Source: Deltaproteobacteria bacterium
GTDB lineage: Bacteria > Myxococcota > Myxococcia > Myxococcales > SZAS-1
Assembly: GCA_018266075.1 (NCBI GenBank)
Contig: JAFEBB010000058.1
Coordinates: 1 to 45,847, forward strand
Length of the DNA: 45,847 bases
Reading direction: 5' to 3'
Part shown: in pieces, positions 19,806-28,233 of the stretch
Position numbering within the stretch: the stretch's first letter is position 1
Layout: the number at the start of each line of letters is the position of its first letter
Notes under the pieces: model-generated
What the model was told of the DNA's origin: nothing
Databases searched by the model: none
The model's input: only the letters and a program-made list of their open reading frames with translations
Made by a program: the position numbers and the translations under genes

Positions 19806-20578
19806 TCGGCCTCCATCGCCACGGGATTGCGAAGCACGCCCAGCCCGTCGATCTCGACCTCCACCACGTCGCCGTCGACCAGCGGTCCCACGCCTTCCGG
19901 CGTCCCGGTGGCGATGATGTCGCCCGGCAGCAGCGTCATGCAGGCCGAGGCGTGGGCGATGAGCGCGGGCACGTCGAAGACCATGTCGCGCGTGTTGCCC
20001 TCCTGGCGGAGCTCGCCGTTCACGCGCACGCGCAGGCCGAGCTCGCGCGGGTCGAGCTCGGTCTGCACGAACGGGCCGAAGGGCGCGAAGGTGTCGAAGC
20101 CTTTGGCGCGGGTGAACTGCACTTCCTTCTTCTGGATGTCGCGCGCGGTGACGTCGTTGAAGCACGCGTAGCCGAACACGTGCTCCAGCGCGTTCTCCTT
20201 CTTCACGTGGCGCGCGAGCTTGCCAATGACGACCGCCAGCTCGCCCTCGTGCTCCACGCGCTCGCTGGCGCGCGGCAGGCGAATCGTGAGCTCGGTGGGC
20301 AGGAGCGCGCTCGGGGGCTTGAGGAAGAGGAGCGGGCTCTCGGGCACCTCGTTGCCGAGCTCCTTGGCGTGCTTGGCGTAGTTGCGGCCCACGCACACCA
20401 GCTTGCTCGGGAGCACCGGCGTGAGCAGGCGAACGCTGGCGCGCTCGACCTTCTGCCCATCAGGCTGGAGCGCGGTGAAGCTGCGGCCCACCAACGGCTG
20501 GATGAGGCCCTCGTCGGATCCCGTGAGGAGCTCGCCGTAGCGGGCCTCGCCCTGGAGCTCGTAGCGGCACAAGCGCAT
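19802..20578 (-). CDS. Fumarylacetoacetate hydrolase family protein
   Basis: A 258-residue FAH-fold enzyme. It has the family blocks KLVCVGRNYAKHAKELGNEVP, PLLFLKPPSAL, EHEGELAVVIGK (the Glu-x-Glu metal ligands), GYACFNDVTARDIQ, AKGFDTFAPFGPF and DIIATGTPEGVGP. Members cleave or hydrate acylpyruvate-like compounds, decarboxylate oxaloacetate, or remove the enol tautomer of oxaloacetate. The order and length are closest to bacterial acylpyruvase/oxaloacetate-type members rather than the tyrosine-pathway enzyme. It is 16 bp downstream of dapB and overlaps folK at its stop. Confidence 0.92.
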   Translation of the reverse strand: MRLCRYELQGEARYGELLTGSDEGLIQPLVGRSFTALQPDGQKVERASVRLLTPVLPSKLVCVGRNYAKHAKELGNEVPESPLLFLKPPSALLPTELTIRLPRASERVEHEGELAVVIGKLARHVKKENALEHVFGYACFNDVTARDIQKKEVQFTRAKGFDTFAPFGPFVQTELDPRELGLRVRVNGELRQEGNTRDMVFDVPALIAHASACMTLLPGDIIATGTPEGVGPLVDGDVVEVEIDGLGVLRNPVAMEAD

Positions 20579-20594
20579 GTCGTACTCGATCCCT

Positions 20595-21419
20595 TCAGCG
20601 CGCGGGCGAAAGGCCCAGCACGTCCATCATGTCGTAGAGGCCGGGCTTCTTGCCGACCACCCAGCGGGCCGCGCGCACCGCGCCCGTGGCGAAGGTGTCG
20701 CGGCTGGTCGCCCGGTGGGTGAGCTCGAGCCGTTCGCCGTCGCCGAGAAAGAACACCGTGTGCTCGCCCACCACATCCCCGCCTCGCAGAGCCATCACGC
20801 CGATCTCGTTGCTGGTGCGCTCGCCGACCATGCCCTCGCGGGCGGTGCGGAGCGCCGGGCGCTCGCTCGACCTGGCGATGGTGTCGGCGATGACCTCGGC
20901 CAGGCGCACCGCGGTGCCGCTGGGGGCGTCGCGCTTCTTGCGGTGGTGCAGCTCCACGATCTCCGGCTCGAAGCGCGGGCCGAGGATCTGCGTGGCCTCG
21001 GCCACGAGCTTGAGCATCAAGGTCACGCCCACGCTCATGTTGGGCGCCATGACCACGGGCACCTTCGCCGCGGCCTGGGCGACGGCGGCCTTGTCCTGCG
21101 CGGAGAATCCCGTCGAGCCCACCACGAGGGCCACGCCGCGATTGGCGCAGACGGCCGCGTGGACCACGCTGGCCTCGGCCGAGGTGAAGTCGATGACCAC
21201 GTCGACCTTTCTTGCGGCGGTGATCGCGCGATCGAGGTCGTCGAAGACCTGGGCCTCGAGCGGGCCGAGGCGCGCGGCCAGGCCGGCGTCGAGCCCGATG
21301 GAGGGCGAGCCCTTCTTGTCGGTGGCGGCGACGAGCTGCATCTCGTCCTCGTCGCGCACGAAGCGCACGATCGACGAGCCCATGCGGCCCGAGCACCCGG
21401 TGACGACCACGTTGATCAC
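20595..21419 (-). CDS. dapB: 4-hydroxy-tetrahydrodipicolinate reductase
   Basis: DapB, which reduces hydroxy-tetrahydrodipicolinate with NAD(P)H in the lysine and diaminopimelate pathway, feeding cell-wall synthesis. The N-terminal nucleotide-binding loop is [39 protein letters not shown] and the catalytic signature [15 protein letters not shown] are all present. Length of 274 fits the family. It starts with GTG at 21419 after a strong GGGAGGGAG ribosome site. It leads the tightly packed minus-strand run dapB, FAH hydrolase, folK, TPR lipoprotein and HD protein. dapA is not in the window. Confidence 0.98.
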   Translation of the reverse strand: MINVVVTGCSGRMGSSIVRFVRDEDEMQLVAATDKKGSPSIGLDAGLAARLGPLEAQVFDDLDRAITAARKVDVVIDFTSAEASVVHAAVCANRGVALVVGSTGFSAQDKAAVAQAAAKVPVVMAPNMSVGVTLMLKLVAEATQILGPRFEPEIVELHHRKKRDAPSGTAVRLAEVIADTIARSSERPALRTAREGMVGERTSNEIGVMALRGGDVVGEHTVFFLGDGERLELTHRATSRDTFATGAVRAARWVVGKKPGLYDMMDVLGLSPAR

Positions 21420-21477
21420 GGCGCAGCTCCCTCCCCGACGCGCCGGTTTCTAGCCCAGCCGGCAGCGTCGGGAAAGC

Positions 21478-22509
21478 TCAGCGCCCGTCTTTGAGCGGCC
21501 CAACCGGCACCGAGTTCGGCTGGGTGAGCGGGAGCTGTCGCGAGAAGAACTTCCAGATCTCCTCGGGCGCGTCGAAGTTGGTGCTGGTGGCGCCCAGGGC
21601 GCGCATGTTCTTGGCGTGCGGGGTGGGGATGACGTGCCCGCCCCCGCGGACGGCGTCGAGCTCCACCTCGCGCTTGCCAGGCTCGTCCCAGATGGTGCGC
21701 TCGACGTCGGTGGGATCGTCCGCATGCGCCCTGGGCAAGAGCATCACCGCGGGCGGACCCGCCATGGCGTTGCGCTGGGCGAAGAAGGCGCCGCTCTCCT
21801 TCGCGGAGAGGACGTGGCCGCGGCTGGCGAAGCCGAAGAGGGACACGTTGCCGCCCTTGAACGGATTGATGGGGTCGTCGGTGCCGTCGACGATCATTGC
21901 GGGCACGTGGCCGCCCTCGACGGGCTTGCAGTCCATGTTGTCCGGGGTGGGCACGCCCGCGGCGATGGCGGCGATGCCCGCGATGCGCGACGGCGCCTCG
22001 AGCGCGAGCCGGATCGCCATCTGCGCGCCGCTCGAGTAGCCCACCGCGAACACGCGCGCGGGCTCGATCTGGTAGCGCGCGTGCATCTTCTCGACGATCG
22101 CCAGCGCGAAGCCGACGTCGTCGATGTTCTCTTTGCGCGCGGCGTACGACGCGGCCTTTCGGCAGTCGTTCCAGTTGCCCTGGTAGCCCTCGGCGTAGAC
22201 CACGGCGAGCTGGCTGCGGTCGGCGATGCGGTCGAAGCCGTAGCCGGTGGCCCGGCGGACCTCGTCGGCGCTCTGGCCCGAGCCGTGGAAAACGATGATC
22301 AGCGGGGCCGACGGCCCGATCATGCGCGGCGCGTAGATCAGAAACGAGCGCGTGCGCCCGCCCACCTCGACGGTGTCGCGCTGGATCGTCGATGCCACCT
22401 GGGGCAGCTCGAACTCGGGTGTCGTGAAGTAGGAGCGCCGCGCGGCGACAGCGCCGGCCGCGAGCGCCAGCACGACCGCGATCACGAGGAGGATCGTCTT
22501 CATGCGCAT
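21478..22509 (-). CDS. Alpha/beta-hydrolase esterase, PHB-depolymerase-like
   Basis: A 343-residue exported esterase. Residues 1-22 form a signal or anchor helix. The body is like the LpqC/poly(3-hydroxybutyrate) depolymerase and feruloyl esterase group: SFLIYAPRM, PLIIVFHGSGQSADE (oxyanion region), the nucleophile elbow VGYSSGAQM, an Asp in VDGTDDPINP and the catalytic His in GGGHVIPTP. QGNWNDC is also typical of this group. It would hydrolyse ester bonds in the periplasm or outside the cell. A second ATG six bases in (22503) is equally possible. It stands 58 bp upstream of dapB and might be co-transcribed with it. Confidence 0.9.
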   Translation of the reverse strand: MRMKTILLVIAVVLALAAGAVAARRSYFTTPEFELPQVASTIQRDTVEVGGRTRSFLIYAPRMIGPSAPLIIVFHGSGQSADEVRRATGYGFDRIADRSQLAVVYAEGYQGNWNDCRKAASYAARKENIDDVGFALAIVEKMHARYQIEPARVFAVGYSSGAQMAIRLALEAPSRIAGIAAIAAGVPTPDNMDCKPVEGGHVPAMIVDGTDDPINPFKGGNVSLFGFASRGHVLSAKESGAFFAQRNAMAGPPAVMLLPRAHADDPTDVERTIWDEPGKREVELDAVRGGGHVIPTPHAKNMRALGATSTNFDAPEEIWKFFSRQLPLTQPNSVPVGPLKDGR

Positions 22510-22579
22510 GGCGACAGTTGATCACGCGCGCCGCCTGCGCGCCACGTGGAGCATTTCAGCAGCAAGTTTCTGCGAGCTT

Positions 22580-23341
22580 CTAGAAAGCGAAGCCGAGCAA
22601 CTTCGCCGAGGGCGGCGGCGGTGGCATGGAGGGCGGCGAGTACGGCGGCGGCGGCGCATACGTCGGCGGCGGCGCGTCGCTCGGCGGTGCTTCGGGCGAG
22701 GTCGTGGGCGGCGAGGGAGGCACGGCCGCGGCCACCGGTCCTGCGGCCAGGTGGTAGAAGGCCATCGAGCCGCCCGAGATGCTGGCGGCGTCGAGCGCGA
22801 GCGACGCCACCGCCACGATGACGGCCAGCACGCTCGAGCTGGTGCCGTTCACCGCGGTCAGCAGGACCGCGGCCGGAATGGCGCCCACCAGCTCGCCGAG
22901 GAAGCCGCCCAGGTAGCCGGCCGCGAGCGCGCCGCCGCTGTGATCGCCGTGCACGGACGCGATGGCGTACGTCGCCGCGAAGGGTGAGCCGAAGAAATCG
23001 GCCGTGGCCACCAGCAGCAGGCCCACCAGGCCCACCGCGAGCAGGCCGCCGTCGTTGGCGATGGCGCCGATGACGGTGACCAACAGGAAGGGCAGCTCGA
23101 CCACCAGCGCGATGCCGTGCACGGCGAACGGCGCGCCGAAGCCGAAGAGGAACTCGCGGCCGAGATCGTGGGTCGGCGGCGGGGCCGGCGGCGTGAGCGT
23201 GAGGTGCCCGGGCGGCGGCGCCACGGGAATGACGCCGTCGTTCTGCGCGAGCAGGAGCCGGTCGGTTCTCGGCATCAAGTGCAGCTTGGGCGTGGGCGTG
23301 GAGGCGCCGAGCAGGTGCAGCGAGAGGACGAGGGCGGTCAT
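22580..23341 (-). CDS. Pro-rich membrane protein of unknown function
   Basis: A 253-residue protein not recognised. It has an N-terminal hydrophobic stretch that may be a signal sequence, a Pro-rich part (PPPGHLTLTPPAPPPTHD), about four to five hydrophobic segments between residues 68 and 205 (e.g. LLAVGLVGLLLVATADFFG, SVLAVIVAVASLALDAAS) and a Pro/Ser/Tyr-rich tail (about 205-245) ending in LLGFAF. The two Pro-rich ends suggest contact surfaces on either side of a membrane. It lies 70 bp upstream of the esterase gene on the same strand and diverges from the gene at 23425. Confidence 0.7.
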   Translation of the reverse strand: MTALVLSLHLLGASTPTPKLHLMPRTDRLLLAQNDGVIPVAPPPGHLTLTPPAPPPTHDLGREFLFGFGAPFAVHGIALVVELPFLLVTVIGAIANDGGLLAVGLVGLLLVATADFFGSPFAATYAIASVHGDHSGGALAAGYLGGFLGELVGAIPAAVLLTAVNGTSSSVLAVIVAVASLALDAASISGGSMAFYHLAAGPVAAAVPPSPPTTSPEAPPSDAPPPTYAPPPPYSPPSMPPPPPSAKLLGFAF

Positions 23342-23424
23342 GGGCGCGATCGTCGCGCACGCGTTGGCGACTTGGCAATCGCCGGCTCGGGCTACACTTC
23401 CCTCAACCGTCTGGGAGGGCGCGC

Positions 23425-24174
23425 GTGGGATTGCACCAGTTCGTGGCGATCGAGGCGATGAGGGCGACCAAGCTGCTCGGCGCCGACGACAACTTCCTGG
23501 AGCAGCTGAACATCCCCACGCCGGTGCCGCGCGTGGCCGGCGCCATCGACGCGGTCGCTCAAGAGCCGTTCACCGCGCGCACGCTCAAGCGGCTCATCGA
23601 TCTCGTGGTGGTCTTCACCATCGGCGACTTCCCGAACACGCTGGCGTGCAGCTCGTACTACGACCCGACGAGCCCCTGGTACAACGTGTTCTACGGCGCG
23701 TACGGCATCCGTTCGCACAAGCAGGACGGCGCCGCATGGGGCTACGACACGTCGGGCAAGCCGCTCTTCGACGAGATCACCCAGATCCCCTTCATCGACT
23801 ACAACTTCCTCACCGCGGGCGAGCTGGGTTGTCCGCCGGATCGGATGTGCTTCCGCATCGACAAGCAGACCACGGGCAAGCAGGGCCGCTGGGACATGGT
23901 CGACGCGTACGCGACGATCCCCTCGGGCCTGCATCACCCGATGGACGCGGTGGATCCGAACCTCGAGTACTACATGGTGTTCGGCGTGCCCGATGACAGC
24001 CTGCTGGTGGGTGGCCGCCAGAGCTACGAGCCGGTGAAGATGCACGGCACCATGTTCTTCCGCGAGGTGCAGCCGCGCATCACGCTGGTGTGGGGCGGCA
24101 TGTGCCCGGACACGCCCGCGGGCAACGCGCTGCTCGCGCAGATCGTCGCGGCGATGACGCCGCTCTATCCCTAG
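23425..24174 (+). CDS. Hypothetical cytoplasmic protein beside LhgO-like gene
   Basis: A 249-residue protein of no recognised family. GTG 23425 has GGAGG about eight bases upstream. It has no signal peptide or membrane segment. Its many aromatic and acidic residues in long conserved-looking blocks (IGDFPNTLACSSYYDPTSPWYNVFYGAYGI, split by loops, and PFIDYNFLTAGELGCPPDRMCF) indicate a compact globular domain. The stop is followed three bases later by the start of the flavoprotein gene, so the two are translated together, and a role near its substrate or product is plausible. Confidence 0.75.
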   Translation: MGLHQFVAIEAMRATKLLGADDNFLEQLNIPTPVPRVAGAIDAVAQEPFTARTLKRLIDLVVVFTIGDFPNTLACSSYYDPTSPWYNVFYGAYGIRSHKQDGAAWGYDTSGKPLFDEITQIPFIDYNFLTAGELGCPPDRMCFRIDKQTTGKQGRWDMVDAYATIPSGLHHPMDAVDPNLEYYMVFGVPDDSLLVGGRQSYEPVKMHGTMFFREVQPRITLVWGGMCPDTPAGNALLAQIVAAMTPLYP

Positions 24175-24177
24175 ACG

Positions 24178-25242
24178 ATGCGCGCAGCGGTGATTGGCGC
24201 CGGCGTGGTGGGGCTCGCGGTGGCGCGTGCGCTCGCCCGCGCGGGCAACGAGACGCTCATCCTCGAGCGCGAACCGCGAATCGCGACGGGCGTCACGAGC
24301 CGCAACAGCGGCGTGATCCACGCACCCATCCACTACGCGACCGGCTCGCTCAAGGCCACGCTCTGCGCGCGCGGGCGCGAGCTGCTCTACGAGTTCTGCG
24401 ACACGCACGGCGTGGCGCATCGGCAGACGGGAAAGCTCATTGTCGCGAGCAACCAGGGCCAGCTCGCTGAGCTCGAGCGGATCCGCATCCGCGCAGCGGA
24501 GAATGGCGCTCCCGAGATTCGCATCTTCGATGCGGCCGAGCTGGCGAAGCACGAGCCGCACGTGGCCGGCGTGGGCGCGCTGCTTTCGCCGCGGACGGGG
24601 ATTGTCGATGCGCAAGCGCTCGCGCGGGCGCTGCTTCGCGATGCGCAGGATCACGGCGCCTCGCTCGCGGTCGGCGCGCGCGTGGAGGCCGCTGGACGCA
24701 AGAGCGACGGCTTCTCGCTGCGCACGTCGCTGGGGCCAATGGACGCGAACGTCGTCGTCAACGCTGCGGGCCTCTTCGCGGACGACGTCGCCGCGCTGAT
24801 GGGCGCGCCGTACACGGTGCACCCCTGGCGCGGCGACTACTTCGTGTTCCAGCCGGATCGACCGCTCGAGCGGCTCGTGTATCCCGTGAAGGACGCGACC
24901 GCGCCGGGCCTGGGCGTGCATCTCACCCTTGATCTGCAAGGGCGATATCGACTCGGGCCGGATGTCGAGCTGGTGACCAGCAAGACGGATTTCACTCCCC
25001 GTGAAGCAAAGCACGCGCGCTTTCTCGAGGCGGCGCAGCGGCTCTTTCCGTGGGCGCGCGCGGAGATGCTCCGATACGACACTTGCGGCATCCGGCCCAA
25101 GCTGCGCGGGCCCGAGCACACCGATGAGCGCGACTTCGTGATCCGCGCGGACGCGCCGGGCTGGATCAACCTGGTGGGCATCGAGTCGCCGGGGCTGACC
25201 GCGTCGCTGGCGATCGCGGAACGCGTGCTCGAGCTGGTCTAA
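24178..25242 (+). CDS. FAD-dependent L-2-hydroxyglutarate oxidase-like protein
   Basis: A 354-residue DAO-family flavoenzyme resembling LhgO and human L2HGDH. The N-terminus has the dinucleotide-binding motif VIGAGVVGLAVARAL with the acidic end ILEREP. Family features include TSRNSGVIHAPIHY, TGKLIVA, LLSPRTGIVDAQAL, VNAAGLFADDVA, the YFVFQP and YPVKDATAPGLGVHLTLDLQG block and the C-terminal IRPKLRGP and LVGIESPGLTASLAIAE. It would oxidise L-2-hydroxyglutarate to 2-oxoglutarate, or a similar hydroxyacid, and pass electrons to quinone or oxygen. Length is slightly shorter than LhgO (about 400). The stop overlaps the convergent propeller gene by four bases. Confidence 0.9.
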   Translation: MRAAVIGAGVVGLAVARALARAGNETLILEREPRIATGVTSRNSGVIHAPIHYATGSLKATLCARGRELLYEFCDTHGVAHRQTGKLIVASNQGQLAELERIRIRAAENGAPEIRIFDAAELAKHEPHVAGVGALLSPRTGIVDAQALARALLRDAQDHGASLAVGARVEAAGRKSDGFSLRTSLGPMDANVVVNAAGLFADDVAALMGAPYTVHPWRGDYFVFQPDRPLERLVYPVKDATAPGLGVHLTLDLQGRYRLGPDVELVTSKTDFTPREAKHARFLEAAQRLFPWARAEMLRYDTCGIRPKLRGPEHTDERDFVIRADAPGWINLVGIESPGLTASLAIAERVLELV

Positions 25243-27107
25243 GGCCCGAGCACGGTCATCACGCCGCCGTTGAGCGAGTAGACGCGGCCGTTGCCGTCGA
25301 TGGTGAGCGGCGTGTACGCGGCGCCGACGGACTCTTCGAGGAACACGTGCGTCTGCTCTACCGCGCCCTGGCCGATGGCGTAGACGCGGCCGTCCTCGCT
25401 GTTCGCGTAGACCACGCCGTTGGGATCCACGGCGGGCGCGTTCACGCACCACTCGAAGCCGTCGGGGTTGGACTCGTAGCAGACCTGACCGCCGTCGCCG
25501 AGCGCGGTGCAGCGCTGCGGGCTGCACTGAACCGTGCCATCGCTCTGGCGGTAGCAGTTCTGCGTGTTGGTGGACTCGAACTTCCACTCCGGCACCAGGT
25601 TCGAGTCGAGCTGGGTGATGTCGTAGGGCCCGTCGAGTGACGAGTTGTAATTAAAGTAGTGATTGTCTTTCGTGACTATCGAATAGGTCCCGCCGTGGCT
25701 CCAGACGGCCGGCGTGTCGTCCCAGCCGAAGTCGTAGCTCGCGAGGAACTGGCCGGAGCTGCTGAACTTCATCAAGTGGCCGCGATCGTTGTTGTAGTAG
25801 GTGAGCGTGCCGTAGAGCACCGAGCCATCCGGCAGCACCACCGGCGACGACGAGCTCGAGTCGTCCGCGAGCCCCACTGGCGGCGCGTTGGTGGCCGGGT
25901 CCACGCCCACGGTCGCGACGATGCGGCAGTGCGAGGTGTGCAGGCCGCCGTCGGGGAGCTGGCCGGCCGAGTCCACGTCGCTGGGCACGCTCACGCCGCA
26001 GCCGTCGTTCAGGTGGCCGGCGAAGGGCGCGATCCACCTCGGCGTGAGGTCGTCGTTCACCGCCACGAGGTAGCCCGCGCGCTCGGCGCCGTGGGCCCGG
26101 CTGATCACGTAGATCGTTCCGTCCGCGCCGATTGCGGGCGCCGCGTTGATCACCGGCCGCTGCTCGAGGCAGGTCGCCTGGCGCGTGGGCTCGGGATTTC
26201 CGGCGTCGTCGACGGGCGGCCAGGGCAGCGCGTCGAGGCCGTAGCTGAAGCCGATGTCGCAAAGGTCGGTGGGCGCGGGCGCGCCCGGGGTCAGGTCCTG
26301 GAAGCTGGCCTTCTGCACGTTGCCCTGCGCATCGCTGCGCACGAGCCAGCCATTGGCCACGCTGAACGGATTGGGCGTGCCCACCTGCAGCACGGTGAAG
26401 AGCACGCGGCCCTTCGCGTCGACGGTGAGCGGGCTGACCACGAAGCGCGTGGGATCGAGCTCCATGCCGCCATCGCCGGGCGCGAACGGATCGATTCGCG
26501 TGATCTCCAGATCCGTCTTGCGGTCGATGACGTGCACCGTGCCGCCCGCGCCAGGCATGAACAGGTCGTCGTTCGAGATGGCCGCGGCGAACACGGGCTC
26601 GAAGCCGGTGAACGCGTCGCTCGGCGGCTTCCAGTCGCTGAGGAAGTCGTGCAAGCGAATCAGCCCGCCGTTCTCCCAGCGGAAGTGGACCTCGCTCCAG
26701 GTCTGCAGCTCCCAGCGGTCGCGGCCGCAGGCGCCGCCGTCGTCGAGCGTGCCCACGCCGCCCGGCGGGCACGAGAGCCAGCTTCCGCCCTTGACCTCCA
26801 TGTACACGTCATCGCCGAGCACCAGCGGCGCTTGATAGTGCGCGGTGAGATCGCCCTGGGGGTCGTCGGCCTGCTCCAGCGGCGCGTTGGGATCGAACGT
26901 CACCGTGGCGAGCACGTTCGAGAGCGGGCCCGCGGGCACGCAGGCCTGCCCGGTGTGCGCGGGGTTCTGGCCCCACTGCGTCCAGCCGCAGGCGGTGTTG
27001 GGCGGTCCGGCGTCGGCTCCCGCGTCTGGTGTCTCGGGCGTCGATTTCCGACACGCGCCCAGCGCGAGCACCAGCACCGCCAACGGCACGCCGATCGTTC
27101 GGTTCAT
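25239..27107 (-). CDS. Beta-propeller lipoprotein (PQQ-like repeats)
   Basis: A 622-residue predicted lipoprotein. ATG 27107 starts a signal peptide (MNRTIGVPLAVLVLALGAC) with lipobox Cys19; a longer frame upstream is Pro/Arg-rich and not credible. The mature N-terminus is Pro/Asp-rich. The remainder shows repeated outer-strand motifs typical of PQQ-like propeller blades: PLVLGDDVYMEVKG, GGTVHVIDRKTD, PLTVDAKGRVLFTV, APAIGADGTIYVISR, PVVLPDGSVLYGTL, APAVDPNGVVYANSEDGRVYAIG and PLTIDGNGRVYSLNGG. Several cysteines could form disulfides. It is likely surface- or periplasm-facing. Its binding partner is unknown. It converges with the flavoprotein gene. Confidence 0.88.
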   Translation of the reverse strand: MNRTIGVPLAVLVLALGACRKSTPETPDAGADAGPPNTACGWTQWGQNPAHTGQACVPAGPLSNVLATVTFDPNAPLEQADDPQGDLTAHYQAPLVLGDDVYMEVKGGSWLSCPPGGVGTLDDGGACGRDRWELQTWSEVHFRWENGGLIRLHDFLSDWKPPSDAFTGFEPVFAAAISNDDLFMPGAGGTVHVIDRKTDLEITRIDPFAPGDGGMELDPTRFVVSPLTVDAKGRVLFTVLQVGTPNPFSVANGWLVRSDAQGNVQKASFQDLTPGAPAPTDLCDIGFSYGLDALPWPPVDDAGNPEPTRQATCLEQRPVINAAPAIGADGTIYVISRAHGAERAGYLVAVNDDLTPRWIAPFAGHLNDGCGVSVPSDVDSAGQLPDGGLHTSHCRIVATVGVDPATNAPPVGLADDSSSSSPVVLPDGSVLYGTLTYYNNDRGHLMKFSSSGQFLASYDFGWDDTPAVWSHGGTYSIVTKDNHYFNYNSSLDGPYDITQLDSNLVPEWKFESTNTQNCYRQSDGTVQCSPQRCTALGDGGQVCYESNPDGFEWCVNAPAVDPNGVVYANSEDGRVYAIGQGAVEQTHVFLEESVGAAYTPLTIDGNGRVYSLNGGVMTVLGP

Positions 27108-27152
27108 GGGCTGGCGATGAGAAGCGAAACGCGCCGGCCGAGCAACTCGTCC

Positions 27153-27190
27153 AAAACGGCACGAGGCCGGCCCCGGAGAGGCCGACCTCG
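27153..27190 (-). terminator. Intrinsic terminator of the second ECF operon
   Basis: On the minus strand an 11-bp stem with one mismatch (27180-27190 pairing with 27162-27172) is followed by TGCCGTTTT (T run at 27153-27156). It lies 45 bp after the stop of the Spy-like gene and ends the sigma/anti-sigma/Spy-like operon before the propeller gene. Confidence 0.7.
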
Positions 27191-27235
27191 CGCGGAGCCG
27201 ATGCGCCCCCAGCTGCGCACCCGCAGATGCGGTGC

Positions 27236-27751
27236 TTACTCCTGGAAGCCCGGGCCGCCCTGGGCGCCCCTCCACTTGCCCTCGCGGCCGCCGTGCATGC
27301 GCTCCATCATCTCGTGCTTGAAGTGCGCGAGGAACACGGAGAGCTTGGCCTTCTGCGCCGGGGCCATGCCCTTGCTCACGGTGAGGAGCATGTCGCGGTC
27401 GATCTGCTCCAGCTGGGCGCGGGCGTCGAAGGCCTGCTGGATGGCGGAGTCCACCTGACCGGCAGCCGAGGGGTCGCCGTCCGCGGCGCGATCGAGGATC
27501 TGCTTGCTGGCCTTGAGCTGCTCGTGCAGCGGCTTGCGGCGCTCGTCGAAGGGCGTCATGGCCGCGTCGAGCTGCAGGGCGGCGTTGGCGTCGAGATCGA
27601 GGGCCTCCGCCAGGCCGATGGTGCGCATGGTGTGCATGCGCTTCTCCATCTTGGCCTTCAAGGCCGGGTCGGGCGCCTTCTCATTGAGGATGGGCGCGGC
27701 CAGGGCGAGGGTGGGCGTGAGCAGCAGGGCGGCAGTGATCAGGCGGTTCAT
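27236..27751 (-). CDS. Spy/CpxP-like periplasmic protein (LTXXQ type)
   Basis: A 171-residue exported protein. The signal peptide MNRLITAALLLTPTLALA is followed by an all-helical, Met/Lys/Asp-rich body. The stretch AEALDLDANAALQLDAAMTPFDERRKPLHEQL is like the LTXXQ repeat region of Spy, CpxP and periplasmic heavy-metal sensors, and a His/Met-rich end (HFKHEMMERMHGGREG) could bind metal. It may bind unfolded proteins or metal in the periplasm, as an output or negative signal of the sigma system. Its ATG shares one base with the anti-sigma stop (TGATG). It is followed by a terminator. Confidence 0.83.
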   Translation of the reverse strand: MNRLITAALLLTPTLALAAPILNEKAPDPALKAKMEKRMHTMRTIGLAEALDLDANAALQLDAAMTPFDERRKPLHEQLKASKQILDRAADGDPSAAGQVDSAIQQAFDARAQLEQIDRDMLLTVSKGMAPAQKAKLSVFLAHFKHEMMERMHGGREGKWRGAQGGPGFQE

Positions 27752-28233
27752 CAGTCGTCTCCTTCATCGGAATAGAGGTTAGGGGCGACCTCGGGGTCGT
27801 CAGAGAGCGTGTCGGAAAGGTCGTCGGCGGACTCGACTGGGCCATCGGCCAGGGCCTCGACGACGAGCTCGGAGTCATCCGAGCTGACCGGGTGCTGCGG
27901 CACCGGGATCTTGCCCATGTGGGCCAGCACCAGCAGGCTGGCGGCGATGGCCATCACTGCGCCCACCGTGGCGCGCCAGTAGGTGCGCCGGGTGCGCTGC
28001 TGCGCATTCCACCCGGCGTGCACCTGGCCGGGCATGGCGCCGAGGGCGTGCAGCTCCAGCTCGCCGGGGTTGGGCAGGGTGGCGAGGGCCAGGGTCTCCG
28101 CGAGCGACTCGCGCTCGGCGGCGCACGCGTCGCAGCTCGCGAGGTGGGCTTCGATGCGCTCCCGCTCTTCTGCGGAGCAATCGCCCACGGCATAGGCGGA
28201 GAGCAGGGGCTCGAGCTCGTTGCAGACGCTCAT
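27751..28233 (-). CDS. Zinc-finger anti-sigma factor
   Basis: A 160-residue membrane anti-sigma factor. The N-terminal domain carries AHLASCDACAAER (H-x3-C-x2-C zinc site). One membrane helix is near residues 88-107 (VGAVMAIAASLLVLAHMG). The periplasmic tail is short and very acidic (many Asp/Glu/Ser), unlike the two-helix anti-sigma at 15044. It overlaps the sigma gene by four bases (ATGA) and the Spy-like gene by one. It should hold the ECF sigma factor until an envelope signal arrives; the acidic tail could sense metal or protein. Confidence 0.92.
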   Translation of the reverse strand: MSVCNELEPLLSAYAVGDCSAEERERIEAHLASCDACAAERESLAETLALATLPNPGELELHALGAMPGQVHAGWNAQQRTRRTYWRATVGAVMAIAASLLVLAHMGKIPVPQHPVSSDDSELVVEALADGPVESADDLSDTLSDDPEVAPNLYSDEGDD

